DNA from: Halorussus salinisoli
Lineage (GTDB): Archaea; Halobacteriota; Halobacteria; Halobacteriales; Haladaptataceae
DNA length: 64,000 nucleotides
Assembly: GCA_005239435.1 (NCBI GenBank)
Contig: SZNP01000008.1
Location: forward strand, 169,936-233,935
Reading direction: 5' to 3'
The notes under the pieces are model-generated. The model was given only the letters and a program-made list of their open reading frames with translations, was not told where the DNA came from and did not search any database. Made by a program: the position numbers and the translations under genes. Within the stretch, counting starts at the first letter, position 1, and each line of letters begins with the position of its first letter. Positions 1-7,541 of this stretch are shown here, piece by piece.

Positions 1-197
1 GTAACAGACAAAAGATACGTCGTCATACTTTACTTTACATGGTCGATGGAGGGATAATGAACATTGTGGCCGAAAAGATGGAATAGTGATCCTCCACGTT
101 CGGCCTCCTCTCGGACTCTCGCGACGAATTTCTACCGTTGATACTCCAAATAGACGTCTTACCGACATCTCGGAACAGCAGACGTGTCGTCGGTTAG
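1..197. other. Intergenic start of window
   Basis: No supportable gene. Short open stretches here are under 20 codons. The region is less GC-rich than its surroundings and presumably carries the promoter of the small membrane-protein genes that follow, but I cannot point to one clear box. Confidence 0.4.
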
Positions 198-566
198 ATG
201 GGAACCGGAAGTCGTAACTTGTGGGACTCGAAACCCCCGTGCGTGATTTCAGTACGGTTCGTGGCGTTGCTCAGCACGTTTTTCCTCGTGACGGGCGCGC
301 TGTTGGTCGGCGACGCTCTCCACGGGTCGGTCGTGACCGGCCAGTACCCCGCCACCTCCCCGGCGGCCGTCGTCCGGGCAGTGGCGGGACTCGTCTGCAT
401 CGCACTCGGCTATCGCTTCCAGACGCCGCCCGACGAGTACACGTCGGTACCGTCGGCGGAGTCCGCGGAGTCATCGAGCGACGAAGGGGGGAGTGACTTC
501 GACTCGGAACTGTCGCCGCTCTCCGACGAGCAGTTCGAGGACCTCGACGCCGACGAGGAGAAATAG
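198..566 (+). CDS. Small membrane protein with acidic C-terminal tail
   Basis: 122 residues, not recognised. It has two hydrophobic segments (about residues 19-41 and 55-72) followed by a long acidic, serine-rich tail (about 76-122) likely to face the cytoplasm. The ATG used here precedes a short polar N-terminus. An in-frame GTG about 15 codons later would start directly at the first membrane segment and is a real alternative. It is followed by three more same-strand genes with gaps of 39, 3 and 4 bases, which suggests a small membrane-associated operon. No catalytic motif is visible. Confidence 0.6.
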   Translation: MGTGSRNLWDSKPPCVISVRFVALLSTFFLVTGALLVGDALHGSVVTGQYPATSPAAVVRAVAGLVCIALGYRFQTPPDEYTSVPSAESAESSSDEGGSDFDSELSPLSDEQFEDLDADEEK

Positions 567-605
567 TTCCAGAACTTTTAAGCGTGGTGAAAGACACCAC
601 AGACC

Positions 606-854
606 ATGGCTCTGAAGGATCACGTACCGAAACCGCTTCGAGGACCGATCGGGTTCGGTTCGATTGGCGTGATGATTCTCGGTCTCGTCGTCGGGTACAT
701 CTTCGTCACGGTTGGTCTCACCCTCTACTTCGGCATGGGCGACCCCGCAGAGGCGCTCTCGGGACTCGAGTCGCTGGCTATCTCCGGAGTCGGCCTCGCC
801 TGTCTCGGCGTCGGCTATCTCGGCTGGAAGGGCTTCACCTACTTCGCGTACTGA
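606..854 (+). CDS. Two-TM small membrane protein
   Basis: 82 residues, not recognised. A short basic N-terminus (contains KPLRGP) leads into two hydrophobic segments at about residues 17-41 and 56-79, joined by a loop containing GMGDPAEALSG. It is probably an integral membrane protein with both ends on the same side. The next gene starts three bases after its stop codon, so the two are almost certainly co-transcribed and perhaps translationally coupled. No function can be assigned from sequence. Confidence 0.7.
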   Translation: MALKDHVPKPLRGPIGFGSIGVMILGLVVGYIFVTVGLTLYFGMGDPAEALSGLESLAISGVGLACLGVGYLGWKGFTYFAY

Positions 855-857
855 ACT

Positions 858-1397
858 ATGTCGGTCGACATCCGCAAACACCCCGACGCGCCCGACCCCG
901 AGGCGCTCCGAGACGTTCGCGTCGAACCGATTCCTCCGGAGGAAATCGAACGCAAGCGCGAGGACGGAAAGGTACTCGTCGAGGACAACGTCCGCGAGCG
1001 CGACGACCTCAACGTCATCGCGTACCTGAGTACCGAATCCGACGGCTCCGACGCGGTGAGCGTCGGTGTCGCGCTGTATCGCCTCGTCCAGTTGTTCGGC
1101 ACGCCGCAGGTGTCGGACTACCACGCCGGGAACGACATCAGCGACCGCACCGACGAGACGTTCAAGTACCTGTTCCGCGCCCGTCGGGAAGACGCCACAG
1201 AAGACGACGAACTCCCCGAGGAGTGGCTCTTCACGATTCACGACTCGCACGTTCGGTACGCCGCCAGCGTCGCGGAGTGGCGCGACGAAGCCGACGAGTT
1301 CACCGCCGACGACCAGGTCGCGCTGACGACGTACGCGTTCGCCCAGCAGTTGGTCGTCGAACCCGTCGAAGCAGTCTACGAAGACGTACTCTACTGA
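858..1397 (+). CDS. Acidic soluble hypothetical protein
   Basis: 179 residues, strongly acidic, with no membrane segment and no signal peptide, so probably cytoplasmic. I do not recognise a domain. The middle (about 65-95) looks like a mixed alpha/beta core and the C-terminal 40 residues are predicted helical. It sits between two small membrane proteins with spacings of only 3 and 4 bases, so it may be the soluble partner of a membrane complex. That is an inference from gene order only. Confidence 0.7.
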   Translation: MSVDIRKHPDAPDPEALRDVRVEPIPPEEIERKREDGKVLVEDNVRERDDLNVIAYLSTESDGSDAVSVGVALYRLVQLFGTPQVSDYHAGNDISDRTDETFKYLFRARREDATEDDELPEEWLFTIHDSHVRYAASVAEWRDEADEFTADDQVALTTYAFAQQLVVEPVEAVYEDVLY

Positions 1398-1401
1398 GTG
1401 T

Positions 1402-1611
1402 ATGGGCAGTCGTACTTGGCTGGACTCGTGGCTGTTCGACGAAGCTTACCGGACGATGCTGCTTTTCGGCGTCGCCGCGCTGCTCGGTCTCACCAGTCTC
1501 GTCCTCTTTTTCTTCTCGTCCGCGGGGTCACCGACTCGGTTCCAGTTCGGACTGTTACTCGCCGCGATGTTGGTCGTGTTCTACCTGACCCTCTGGGGCA
1601 ACACGTTCTGA
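1402..1611 (+). CDS. Two-TM small membrane protein
   Basis: 69 residues with hydrophobic segments at about 18-40 and 47-66, and a very short polar N-terminus. Not recognised. It is the last gene of the rightward small-membrane-protein cluster. Its stop codon ends at 1611, and the convergent gene on the other strand ends at 1612, leaving no intergenic space, so the two transcripts must overlap at their 3' ends. Confidence 0.65.
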   Translation: MGSRTWLDSWLFDEAYRTMLLFGVAALLGLTSLVLFFFSSAGSPTRFQFGLLLAAMLVVFYLTLWGNTF

Positions 1612-1866
1612 CTACGTCAGGTAGTGCATCAGACCGAACACGACCACCAGCGACGCCACGAGTAGCCCCGCGAACGCGGGAACCACGAACGAGTACGGGT
1701 AGAGACCCGACCAGTGACCGACGACTGCCAGCGTGATGAAACCCGGCACCGAGAGCACGAAGAACAGCGACGAGAGATAGCTCTTCAGCGTAGGGTCGTC
1801 GCCGTGCTTGGCGAACGTCCCCCGTTCGCGCACGGTCTTCTCGCGCTGCGGGGTGTCCTTCGTCAC
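1612..1866 (-). CDS. Two-TM small membrane protein
   Basis: 84 residues. A charged, basic N-terminal 30 residues (KDTPQREKTVRERG) is followed by two hydrophobic segments (about 33-55 and 60-82). Not recognised. It is read leftwards and ends tail-to-tail against the preceding rightward gene without a single intergenic base. 43 bases separate it from the upstream leftward gene, so it may belong to the same leftward transcript. Confidence 0.65.
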   Translation of the reverse strand: MTKDTPQREKTVRERGTFAKHGDDPTLKSYLSSLFFVLSVPGFITLAVVGHWSGLYPYSFVVPAFAGLLVASLVVVFGLMHYLT

Positions 1867-1909
1867 GAGTGCCCGTACTGAAACTCGACGGAAAAACGTA
1901 GCGGTTCGG

Positions 1910-2368
1910 TCACTCCCAGAACGCGGCGACAGTGACCGTGGCGAGATAGCCCCCGAGGTACGCCGTCGCGTAGTTGATGAACGCCGCCGACATCGTGTCG
2001 CCCACCAGTTTGGGGAGCAGGACGCCCCTGGCTTCGGGCGGGTACGGGAGTATCCACAGCGGGGCGATCCACGCGCCCACGAACACGAACAGACCGACGA
2101 AGAAGCCGATTAGACCGAGTCGAATCGACCGCTGTAGCGAGGAAGCGAACAGGTGTGCGAACGACCCGGCGGCGACGACGGGGACGAGCAGAAGTCGCAC
2201 GTCCGTCTCGACGGACAGAAACTGGGTCGCGTTGTAGACGAACGTGCCCATCCCCGCCAGCGTACCGACGGCGACTCCCGTCAGCAGAAACACGCCGACT
2301 CGTCGCAGGGAATCGAGACGCGTGTCGGGAGTCTCGGCCGACCAACCCGTGGAGTTCGAGCCGCTCAT
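1910..2368 (-). CDS. Four-TM hypothetical membrane protein
   Basis: 152 residues with about four hydrophobic segments (roughly 25-47, 58-77, 82-105 and 125-150). Not recognised. Its ATG overlaps the TGA of the upstream gene (4-base ATGA overlap at 2365-2368), so the two are translationally coupled. The partner is a secreted or anchored domain protein, and together they could form a membrane protein/ectodomain pair, but the biochemical role is unknown. Confidence 0.65.
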   Translation of the reverse strand: MSGSNSTGWSAETPDTRLDSLRRVGVFLLTGVAVGTLAGMGTFVYNATQFLSVETDVRLLLVPVVAAGSFAHLFASSLQRSIRLGLIGFFVGLFVFVGAWIAPLWILPYPPEARGVLLPKLVGDTMSAAFINYATAYLGGYLATVTVAAFWE

Positions 2369-2853
2369 CCGCTCACCCCCGTCTCCTCGACGGACAGGTA
2401 GACCATCTCTTCGACGACGTACGCATCGATTCGTCCCCGCATCTCGACCTCGGCGGGGTCGGCGTCTCGGAATCGGTCGGCCATCCCCTCGCGGAGTCTC
2501 AGCGGAAACGTCACCCTCTCGGTCTCATGCGGCGGGACTGTCACGTCGTCACGAGTCCTCGACGTCGTCCCGTCCGTGACCTGCTCCCCGCCGACGTACA
2601 CGTTCACCAGTACAGTCCCGAGTTCGAGGTTCTTCACGGTGGGGTTGTGAACGCGGACGGTCACGTCCAACCGATCGTCGACGACTTCGTGGCCGACGAC
2701 CGTCACGTCGGCGCTCGGAGCGTGCATCGCCGCGAGGTGGCCGGTCACGGCTTGCGCGAACGCGGCCGTCGTGACGACCGACACGAGCAGAAACGACCCG
2801 ACCAGAAGGAGGCGCTTCGTCGTCATTTCGGCGCGGCTTTCGGGGAGTCTCAT
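2365..2853 (-). CDS. Membrane-anchored LEA/WHy-like beta-sandwich protein
   Basis: 162 residues. One N-terminal hydrophobic segment (about 14-35) acts as signal anchor. It is followed by a domain whose pattern (DVTVRVHNPTVKNLELG, then VPPHETERVTFPL) resembles LEA type 2/WHy beta-sandwich proteins, here facing outside. An ATG nine codons later is possible. The first ATG is preferred because an AT-rich box lies about 30 nt upstream, giving a near-leaderless start. Its stop overlaps the next gene's start. The LEA-like assignment is by pattern only. Confidence 0.6.
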   Translation of the reverse strand: MRLPESRAEMTTKRLLLVGSFLLVSVVTTAAFAQAVTGHLAAMHAPSADVTVVGHEVVDDRLDVTVRVHNPTVKNLELGTVLVNVYVGGEQVTDGTTSRTRDDVTVPPHETERVTFPLRLREGMADRFRDADPAEVEMRGRIDAYVVEEMVYLSVEETGVSG

Positions 2854-2882
2854 TCGACGGCGCTAACGAGAATGTGACACTC

Positions 2883-2890
2883 ACTAAATC
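2883..2890 (-). promoter_or_regulatory. Putative TATA box for 2853 gene
   Basis: Read on the minus strand this is GATTTAGT, centred about 33 nt upstream of the ATG at 2853. That position fits a basal archaeal promoter with a very short leader. Inference from spacing only. Confidence 0.4.
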
Positions 2891-2929
2891 TTTTCATCCG
2901 ACTGGGGGAAAACGGCGGCCGGAAGCCGG

Positions 2930-4288
2930 TCAGTCGGAGGTTCCCGGCGCGACGACGCGGTCCGTCTCCTCCTCTTCGTAGAGGTGACAGGCCGTGATTC
3001 GGGACCCGGCCTCGCGCATGTCCGGGTGTTCGCGCTCGCAGATGGAGACGAACTCGCCCTCCAGTTCTGCCTTCGCGCCCTCGCGGTCACCGCCGAGCAA
3101 CTTCTCGGCGGCGTCACGAAGCGTTCGCTCTGCGTCGCCCGGCAGGTCGAGTACCGACGGATCGACCGAGCGGGAACTCTCGTCGGCCAGCGTGTGTTCC
3201 TCGGGGAGTTCCAGCGCGAGTCCGCGTTCGAGTATCGCGTCGGGCGACTCCCTGCCGACGCTCTCCGTCGCTTCCTCGGGGTCGAGGTCGTCGTGCAAGA
3301 CGCGCCGCTTGAACTGGAAGGTCCGCCGGAACGCATCTTGGCTCCCCGTCCAGTCCTCGGGCGGGATGATGTTGGCACACCGAGGGTGGAATCGACAGCC
3401 GGAGGGCGGGTTACGGGGATTGGGAACCTCGCCGGTGACGTTCGCACGGTGGCGCTCGGCCTCGGGGTCGATTTCGGGTACCGCGTCGAACAGCGCCTCC
3501 GTGTAGGGGTGTTTGGGGTTCATCACGACGTCCTGAGTCGGCCCCTGCTCGATGATGTCCCCGAGATACATGATGGCCGTTCGGTCGCACATGTACCGAA
3601 TGAGCGAGAGGTCGTGGCTGATGAAGACGTAGGTGAGACCGTACTCGTCCTGGAGTTCTTTCATCAGGTTCAGCACGCCCGCCCGGATGGACACGTCCAG
3701 CATCGACACCGGTTCGTCGCAGACGATGAAATCGGGGTTGACGATGAGCGCCCGCGCGATGGCGACCCGCTGGCGTTCCCCGCCCGAGAGCTCCTTCGGG
3801 AACTCGTCGAGGTACGCCTCGGCGGGCGAGAGACCTACGTCGTTGAGGACCTCCTTGACCCGCTCGCGCCGGTCGTGGTACCCATCGCCGATGCCGTTTA
3901 TCTTCAGCGGCTCCATCACCGACTGGAACACCGTCATCCGGGGGTTGAGGCTCTCGAAGGGGTCCTGGAATATCATCTGGACCCGCTGACGGAACTCGCT
4001 TCGCTCCTCGTTCGAGAGGTCGCTGATGTCCTTGCCGTCGAACTCGATGGAGCCGTGGGTCGGCTCGTGGAGTTTTACGAGCAGTTTGCCCAGCGTCGTC
4101 TTCCCGCAACCGGACTCCCCGGCGATGCCCATGATGTCGCCCTCGTTGATTGTGAGGCTAACGTCGTCGACGGCACGGACCGGGTTCGGTTCGCGGCCGA
4201 ACAACCGGTCGGTGACGCCCTGGGTCGTGTCGAACAACTTCGAGACGTGCTGTACGTCCACTAGCGGTTTTGGGTCGTCGCTTGCCAT
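2930..4288 (-). CDS. Oligopeptide/dipeptide ABC transporter ATPase (OppF/DppF-type)
   Basis: 452 residues counted from the ATG at 4288, which overlaps the end of the upstream ATPase gene by 28 bases. A longer frame exists but would lie mostly inside that gene. It is the cytoplasmic ATPase energising peptide import. Visible features are Walker A GESGCGKT at 57-64, signature LSGGERQ at 167-173 and Walker B ending DEP at 191-193. The C-terminal part contains the Opp/Dpp-type CRFHPRC cluster. About 110 acidic residues are then inserted before the second cysteine region (SICEREHPDM, ACHL), making the protein much longer than the usual 320-350. It is the last gene of a five-gene importer operon. 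Confidence 0.9.
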   Translation of the reverse strand: MASDDPKPLVDVQHVSKLFDTTQGVTDRLFGREPNPVRAVDDVSLTINEGDIMGIAGESGCGKTTLGKLLVKLHEPTHGSIEFDGKDISDLSNEERSEFRQRVQMIFQDPFESLNPRMTVFQSVMEPLKINGIGDGYHDRRERVKEVLNDVGLSPAEAYLDEFPKELSGGERQRVAIARALIVNPDFIVCDEPVSMLDVSIRAGVLNLMKELQDEYGLTYVFISHDLSLIRYMCDRTAIMYLGDIIEQGPTQDVVMNPKHPYTEALFDAVPEIDPEAERHRANVTGEVPNPRNPPSGCRFHPRCANIIPPEDWTGSQDAFRRTFQFKRRVLHDDLDPEEATESVGRESPDAILERGLALELPEEHTLADESSRSVDPSVLDLPGDAERTLRDAAEKLLGGDREGAKAELEGEFVSICEREHPDMREAGSRITACHLYEEEETDRVVAPGTSD

Positions 4289-5409
4289 GTTTCTTCCTTT
4301 CCTGCTTCCGTCCGCATCGTTTCGAGTTCGTCCACCCGGTAGCACGCCGTCCGGTGGGTCTGTGGGTCGTCGGCCTCGGCGCGCCGTCCGGTTTCACCAC
4401 TGGAGACGCCGTACATCGGCGGGTGCGAGGAGTGACACTCTTCGACCACGAACGGACAGCGGTCGACGAACCGGCACTTGTCTGTCGGGTCCAGTAGGGT
4501 CGGCGGCGACCCGGGGATGGAGACGAGTTCGGACTGTTCTTCCTTGACCGTCGGGAACGAGTTCTTCAATCCGAGGGTGTAGGGGTTCGCGGACTGCTGG
4601 AACACCTCTTTCTTCGGACCGCTCTCCATTATCTTTCCGCCGTACATGACCGCGAGTTGGTCGCAGATTTCGGCCATGACGCTGATGTCGTGGCTGACCA
4701 CGAGGATGGAGACGTTGAACTCCTCCTGAAGTTCGTCGAGTTCGTCGAGGATGCGGTCCTGGATGATGACGTCCAGCGCGGTCGTCGGTTCGTCGGCGAT
4801 TAGCATGTCCGGACTGCACGCCATCGCCATCGCGATGACGGCCCGCTGTTTCATCCCGCCGGAGTACTCGTGGGCGTAGTCGTCCGCCCGGTCGGGTTCG
4901 ATGCCGACTCGTTCCAGCAGGTCGCGGGCGCGCTGGTCGGCCTCCTCGCGCGGCGTGTGGGGTTCGTGGCGCAGGATGGCCTCGACGATCTGGTCGCCCA
5001 CCTTGTACACCGGGTTGAGCGCGTTCATCGCACTCTGTGGGATGAGTGCGATGTTCCGCCACCGAACGTCCCGAATCTGTTCGTCGTCCAGTTGGGCGAG
5101 GTCGGTCATCCCGTCCTCTCGGACCGGATACTGGTCGTCGTCGATTATCTCTCTGCGGGGTTCGCCGCGTTCGTTCTCCCACCGAGGGAGCGTGCCGTCG
5201 AACCACATCTCGCCGCTCTCGATGTAGCCGTTCGAGTCGAGGAGATGGATGAGCGACTTCGCAAGCGTCGTCTTTCCACATCCCGATTCGCCGACGAGAC
5301 CGTACGTCTCACCGCGATCGATGCTGAAGGTAACGCCGTCGACGGCGTGTACGTCGTCGTCGCCCACGTCGTACCGTATCGAGAGGTCGTTTACTTCGAG
5401 TAGACTCAT
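4261..5409 (-). CDS. Oligopeptide/dipeptide ABC transporter ATPase (OppD/DppD-type)
   Basis: 382 residues. First of the two ATPases of the peptide importer. Visible motifs are Walker A GESGCGKT (40-47), signature SGGMKQR (183-189), Walker B DMLIADEP (201-208), and a C-terminal oligopeptide-transporter region with the cysteine set CRFVDRC...C. A stretch of about 40 acidic residues (about 66-108) is inserted between Walker A and the Q-loop region, longer than in bacterial OppD. It follows the OppC gene by 5 bases and overlaps OppF by 28 bases. OppD and OppF would pair as a heterodimer, as in the family. Confidence 0.92.
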   Translation of the reverse strand: MSLLEVNDLSIRYDVGDDDVHAVDGVTFSIDRGETYGLVGESGCGKTTLAKSLIHLLDSNGYIESGEMWFDGTLPRWENERGEPRREIIDDDQYPVREDGMTDLAQLDDEQIRDVRWRNIALIPQSAMNALNPVYKVGDQIVEAILRHEPHTPREEADQRARDLLERVGIEPDRADDYAHEYSGGMKQRAVIAMAMACSPDMLIADEPTTALDVIIQDRILDELDELQEEFNVSILVVSHDISVMAEICDQLAVMYGGKIMESGPKKEVFQQSANPYTLGLKNSFPTVKEEQSELVSIPGSPPTLLDPTDKCRFVDRCPFVVEECHSSHPPMYGVSSGETGRRAEADDPQTHRTACYRVDELETMRTEAGKEETWQATTQNR

Positions 5410-5414
5410 TTATA

Positions 5415-6371
5415 TCACTCCTTCTGCGGGTTGGTCACGTCCTCCATCGAGAAACCGATGAAGTAGAACGCTGCGGCGATCAAGGTGATCGCGATTCCAG
5501 GCGGGAGGAGCCACCACGGCGCGTTGTAGATGTACCCGTGGGCCTTGACGTTCTCGATCATGAGGCCCCAGGAGTTGGCGGTGAAGTCCGCCAGTCCCAG
5601 ATAGGCCAGCGACGCCTGCGTGAGGATGGCGATAGCCGCGTCCTGCGCGAGGAACACGAACGCCAGCGGCAGGACGTTGGGCAGGATGTGCCGGAACACG
5701 ATGCGCGTGTCGCTCGCGCCCGCGACCTTCGCGGAGTCGATGTACGAGCGCTCTTTCAGCGACAGCGTCTCTCCTCGTATGAGGATGCAGTTGTTGAGCC
5801 ACGAGGTGATCGCGATGCCGAGGATGATGTTCGTCGTGTTCACGCCTCGGATGGCGACCAACACGACGAGGAACGGCAGGAACGGCAGGCCGTACATCAC
5901 GTCGACGATTCGCTGGATGAGTTCGTCGATCCAGGTGTCTCCGTAGAAGCCGCTGATGAGACCGAGCGGGACGCCCACGAGACTCGACAGCAGTCCGGCC
6001 GCGAATCCGATGTAGAGGGCGTCCTTCGCGGCGTACACCAGCAACGTGTAGACGCCGTACCCGTTGACGTTCGTCCCGAGCGGTGCGAAGAACGGGTCGC
6101 CGAACGCCGGCGGATGGGGGAGCGACGAGACCTGGTCGGGCGTCATGCGGGTGTTCTCGTAGCCGATGTACGCCTGCCACTCGGGCGTGTGGGGGGTGAA
6201 CGCCCACGGGAACAGCGCCCACAGGATGAACACCGCCAGAATGACGAGTCCGATGACTCCCATCTTGTGAGTCGTGTACCGGTTCCACCCGCGCTTGAGT
6301 CGCTCGATGCGGGGCTCCCAGCGCTCTCGAAACGCGTCGAGATCGAAACTGCTCTCTGATTGGGTCGACAT
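5415..6371 (-). CDS. Peptide ABC transporter permease (OppC/DppC-type)
   Basis: 318 residues with about six membrane segments. The N-terminal cytoplasmic 35 residues are charged, and the first helix is followed by a large extracytoplasmic loop (about 75-120), typical of OppC. The EAA-type coupling loop reads AKVAGASDTRIVFRHILPN (about 210-230). The start ATG begins one base before the OppB stop codon region ends, so the permeases are directly adjacent (6371/6372). It forms the translocation channel together with the OppB-type permease encoded just upstream. Confidence 0.92.
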   Translation of the reverse strand: MSTQSESSFDLDAFRERWEPRIERLKRGWNRYTTHKMGVIGLVILAVFILWALFPWAFTPHTPEWQAYIGYENTRMTPDQVSSLPHPPAFGDPFFAPLGTNVNGYGVYTLLVYAAKDALYIGFAAGLLSSLVGVPLGLISGFYGDTWIDELIQRIVDVMYGLPFLPFLVVLVAIRGVNTTNIILGIAITSWLNNCILIRGETLSLKERSYIDSAKVAGASDTRIVFRHILPNVLPLAFVFLAQDAAIAILTQASLAYLGLADFTANSWGLMIENVKAHGYIYNAPWWLLPPGIAITLIAAAFYFIGFSMEDVTNPQKE

Positions 6372-7361
6372 CTATTGTCCCTCCCCGAACTTGATTCGTG
6401 GGTCGAGGTACGTGTACACCACGTCGGTCAGCAGTCGCAGCGCGATGATGATCACGGCCAGCATGAAGAACGCCGCCTGTGCGATGGGGTAGTCCTGCTG
6501 AAGCACCGCCGCGACTATCAGGTCGCCGATACCCGGCCAACTGAACACCCGTTCGATGATGACGCTCCCGTCGATGAGGAACGCGATACCGACGATGGCC
6601 TGCGTGGCGACGGGGATGAGCGCGTTCCGCGCGGCGTGCTTTATCATCACGGTTCGCTCGCTGAGTCCCTTCGCCTGCGCGAGGAAGACGTAGTCCTCTT
6701 CGGTCACGTTGTTCATCGACGGTCGCATCACGAGCATCGACCCGACCCAGCCGACGAACGTGATGCTGAGTAGCGGGAGCGCCATGTGGTGCAGCACGTT
6801 CGTCATCGTCGTGACGATGGTCCACTGGAACTCGGGGAACTTGTCGAACATGTACGTCGACTTCAACAGGCCGAGTTCGTAGTTGAACAGCCAGATGAAC
6901 AGCCACGCGATCCAGAACGCCGGCATCGAGTACATCACGAGGGCCGTCGAGAAGATCGACTTGTCCTTCCTCGTTCCTCGCCACCAGCCGAGGTACATGC
7001 CGACGAGCGGGCCGACGACGTAGGCGACGATGAACCCGGCGCCGAACAGGATGAGCGTCCGGGGCAGTCGCCGCATGATAACGTCCCAGACGGGGACCTT
7101 CCGGGTCGGCGACATCCCGAACTCGCCGGTCTGGTAGTTGATCATGAAGTCGAGATACTGCGACCAGAGCGGTTCGTTGAGTCCCCACACCTCCTCCATG
7201 CGCGCTATCTGCTCTGCCGTCATTTCCGGGCTGATCATCGCACCCAGAAACGTTCCCGGCATGCTCCGCAGGAGCGCGAACAGGAGGGTCATGATTACCA
7301 GCAGTGTGATGTAGGAGACCACGATCCGCTTTGCGAGATAGCGTCCGCTGATTCGTGTCAT
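6372..7361 (-). CDS. Peptide ABC transporter permease (OppB/DppB-type)
   Basis: 329 residues. It has an N-terminal membrane helix beginning with the OppB-like RYLAKRIVVSYITLL, an extracytoplasmic loop, then about five more helices. The coupling loop contains QAKGLSERTVMIKHAARNA. The C-terminal PRIKFG near the end is characteristic of this permease family. It is encoded between the binding-protein gene (180 bases upstream) and the second permease (0 bases downstream). The gap upstream contains a T-rich terminator-like run, so expression is probably lower than that of the binding protein. Confidence 0.92.
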   Translation of the reverse strand: MTRISGRYLAKRIVVSYITLLVIMTLLFALLRSMPGTFLGAMISPEMTAEQIARMEEVWGLNEPLWSQYLDFMINYQTGEFGMSPTRKVPVWDVIMRRLPRTLILFGAGFIVAYVVGPLVGMYLGWWRGTRKDKSIFSTALVMYSMPAFWIAWLFIWLFNYELGLLKSTYMFDKFPEFQWTIVTTMTNVLHHMALPLLSITFVGWVGSMLVMRPSMNNVTEEDYVFLAQAKGLSERTVMIKHAARNALIPVATQAIVGIAFLIDGSVIIERVFSWPGIGDLIVAAVLQQDYPIAQAAFFMLAVIIIALRLLTDVVYTYLDPRIKFGEGQ

Positions 7362-7515
7362 CTTCCATCACTCCGTGTCATATTGTGTAACATGCGAACA
7401 CTCGTTGGATATTCTATCTTCGTAATTGGATACGTCCATTATTAATGTGATGATTCCCATCCTGCGCCGCTTTCGGCCGTGTAGGTGCGCCTTTCGCGTC
7501 CTCAGCGTCACCGAC

Positions 7516-7521
7516 AAAAAA
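7516..7521 (-). terminator. Oligo-T run after binding-protein gene
   Basis: Six consecutive T on the minus strand, 20 nt past the stop of the peptide-binding lipoprotein gene and before the permease genes. Archaeal RNA polymerase terminates at such runs. Partial termination here would give the usual excess of binding protein over permeases. Inference. Confidence 0.45.
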
Positions 7522-7541
7522 CGGGTCGCAGTTGCGGAACG

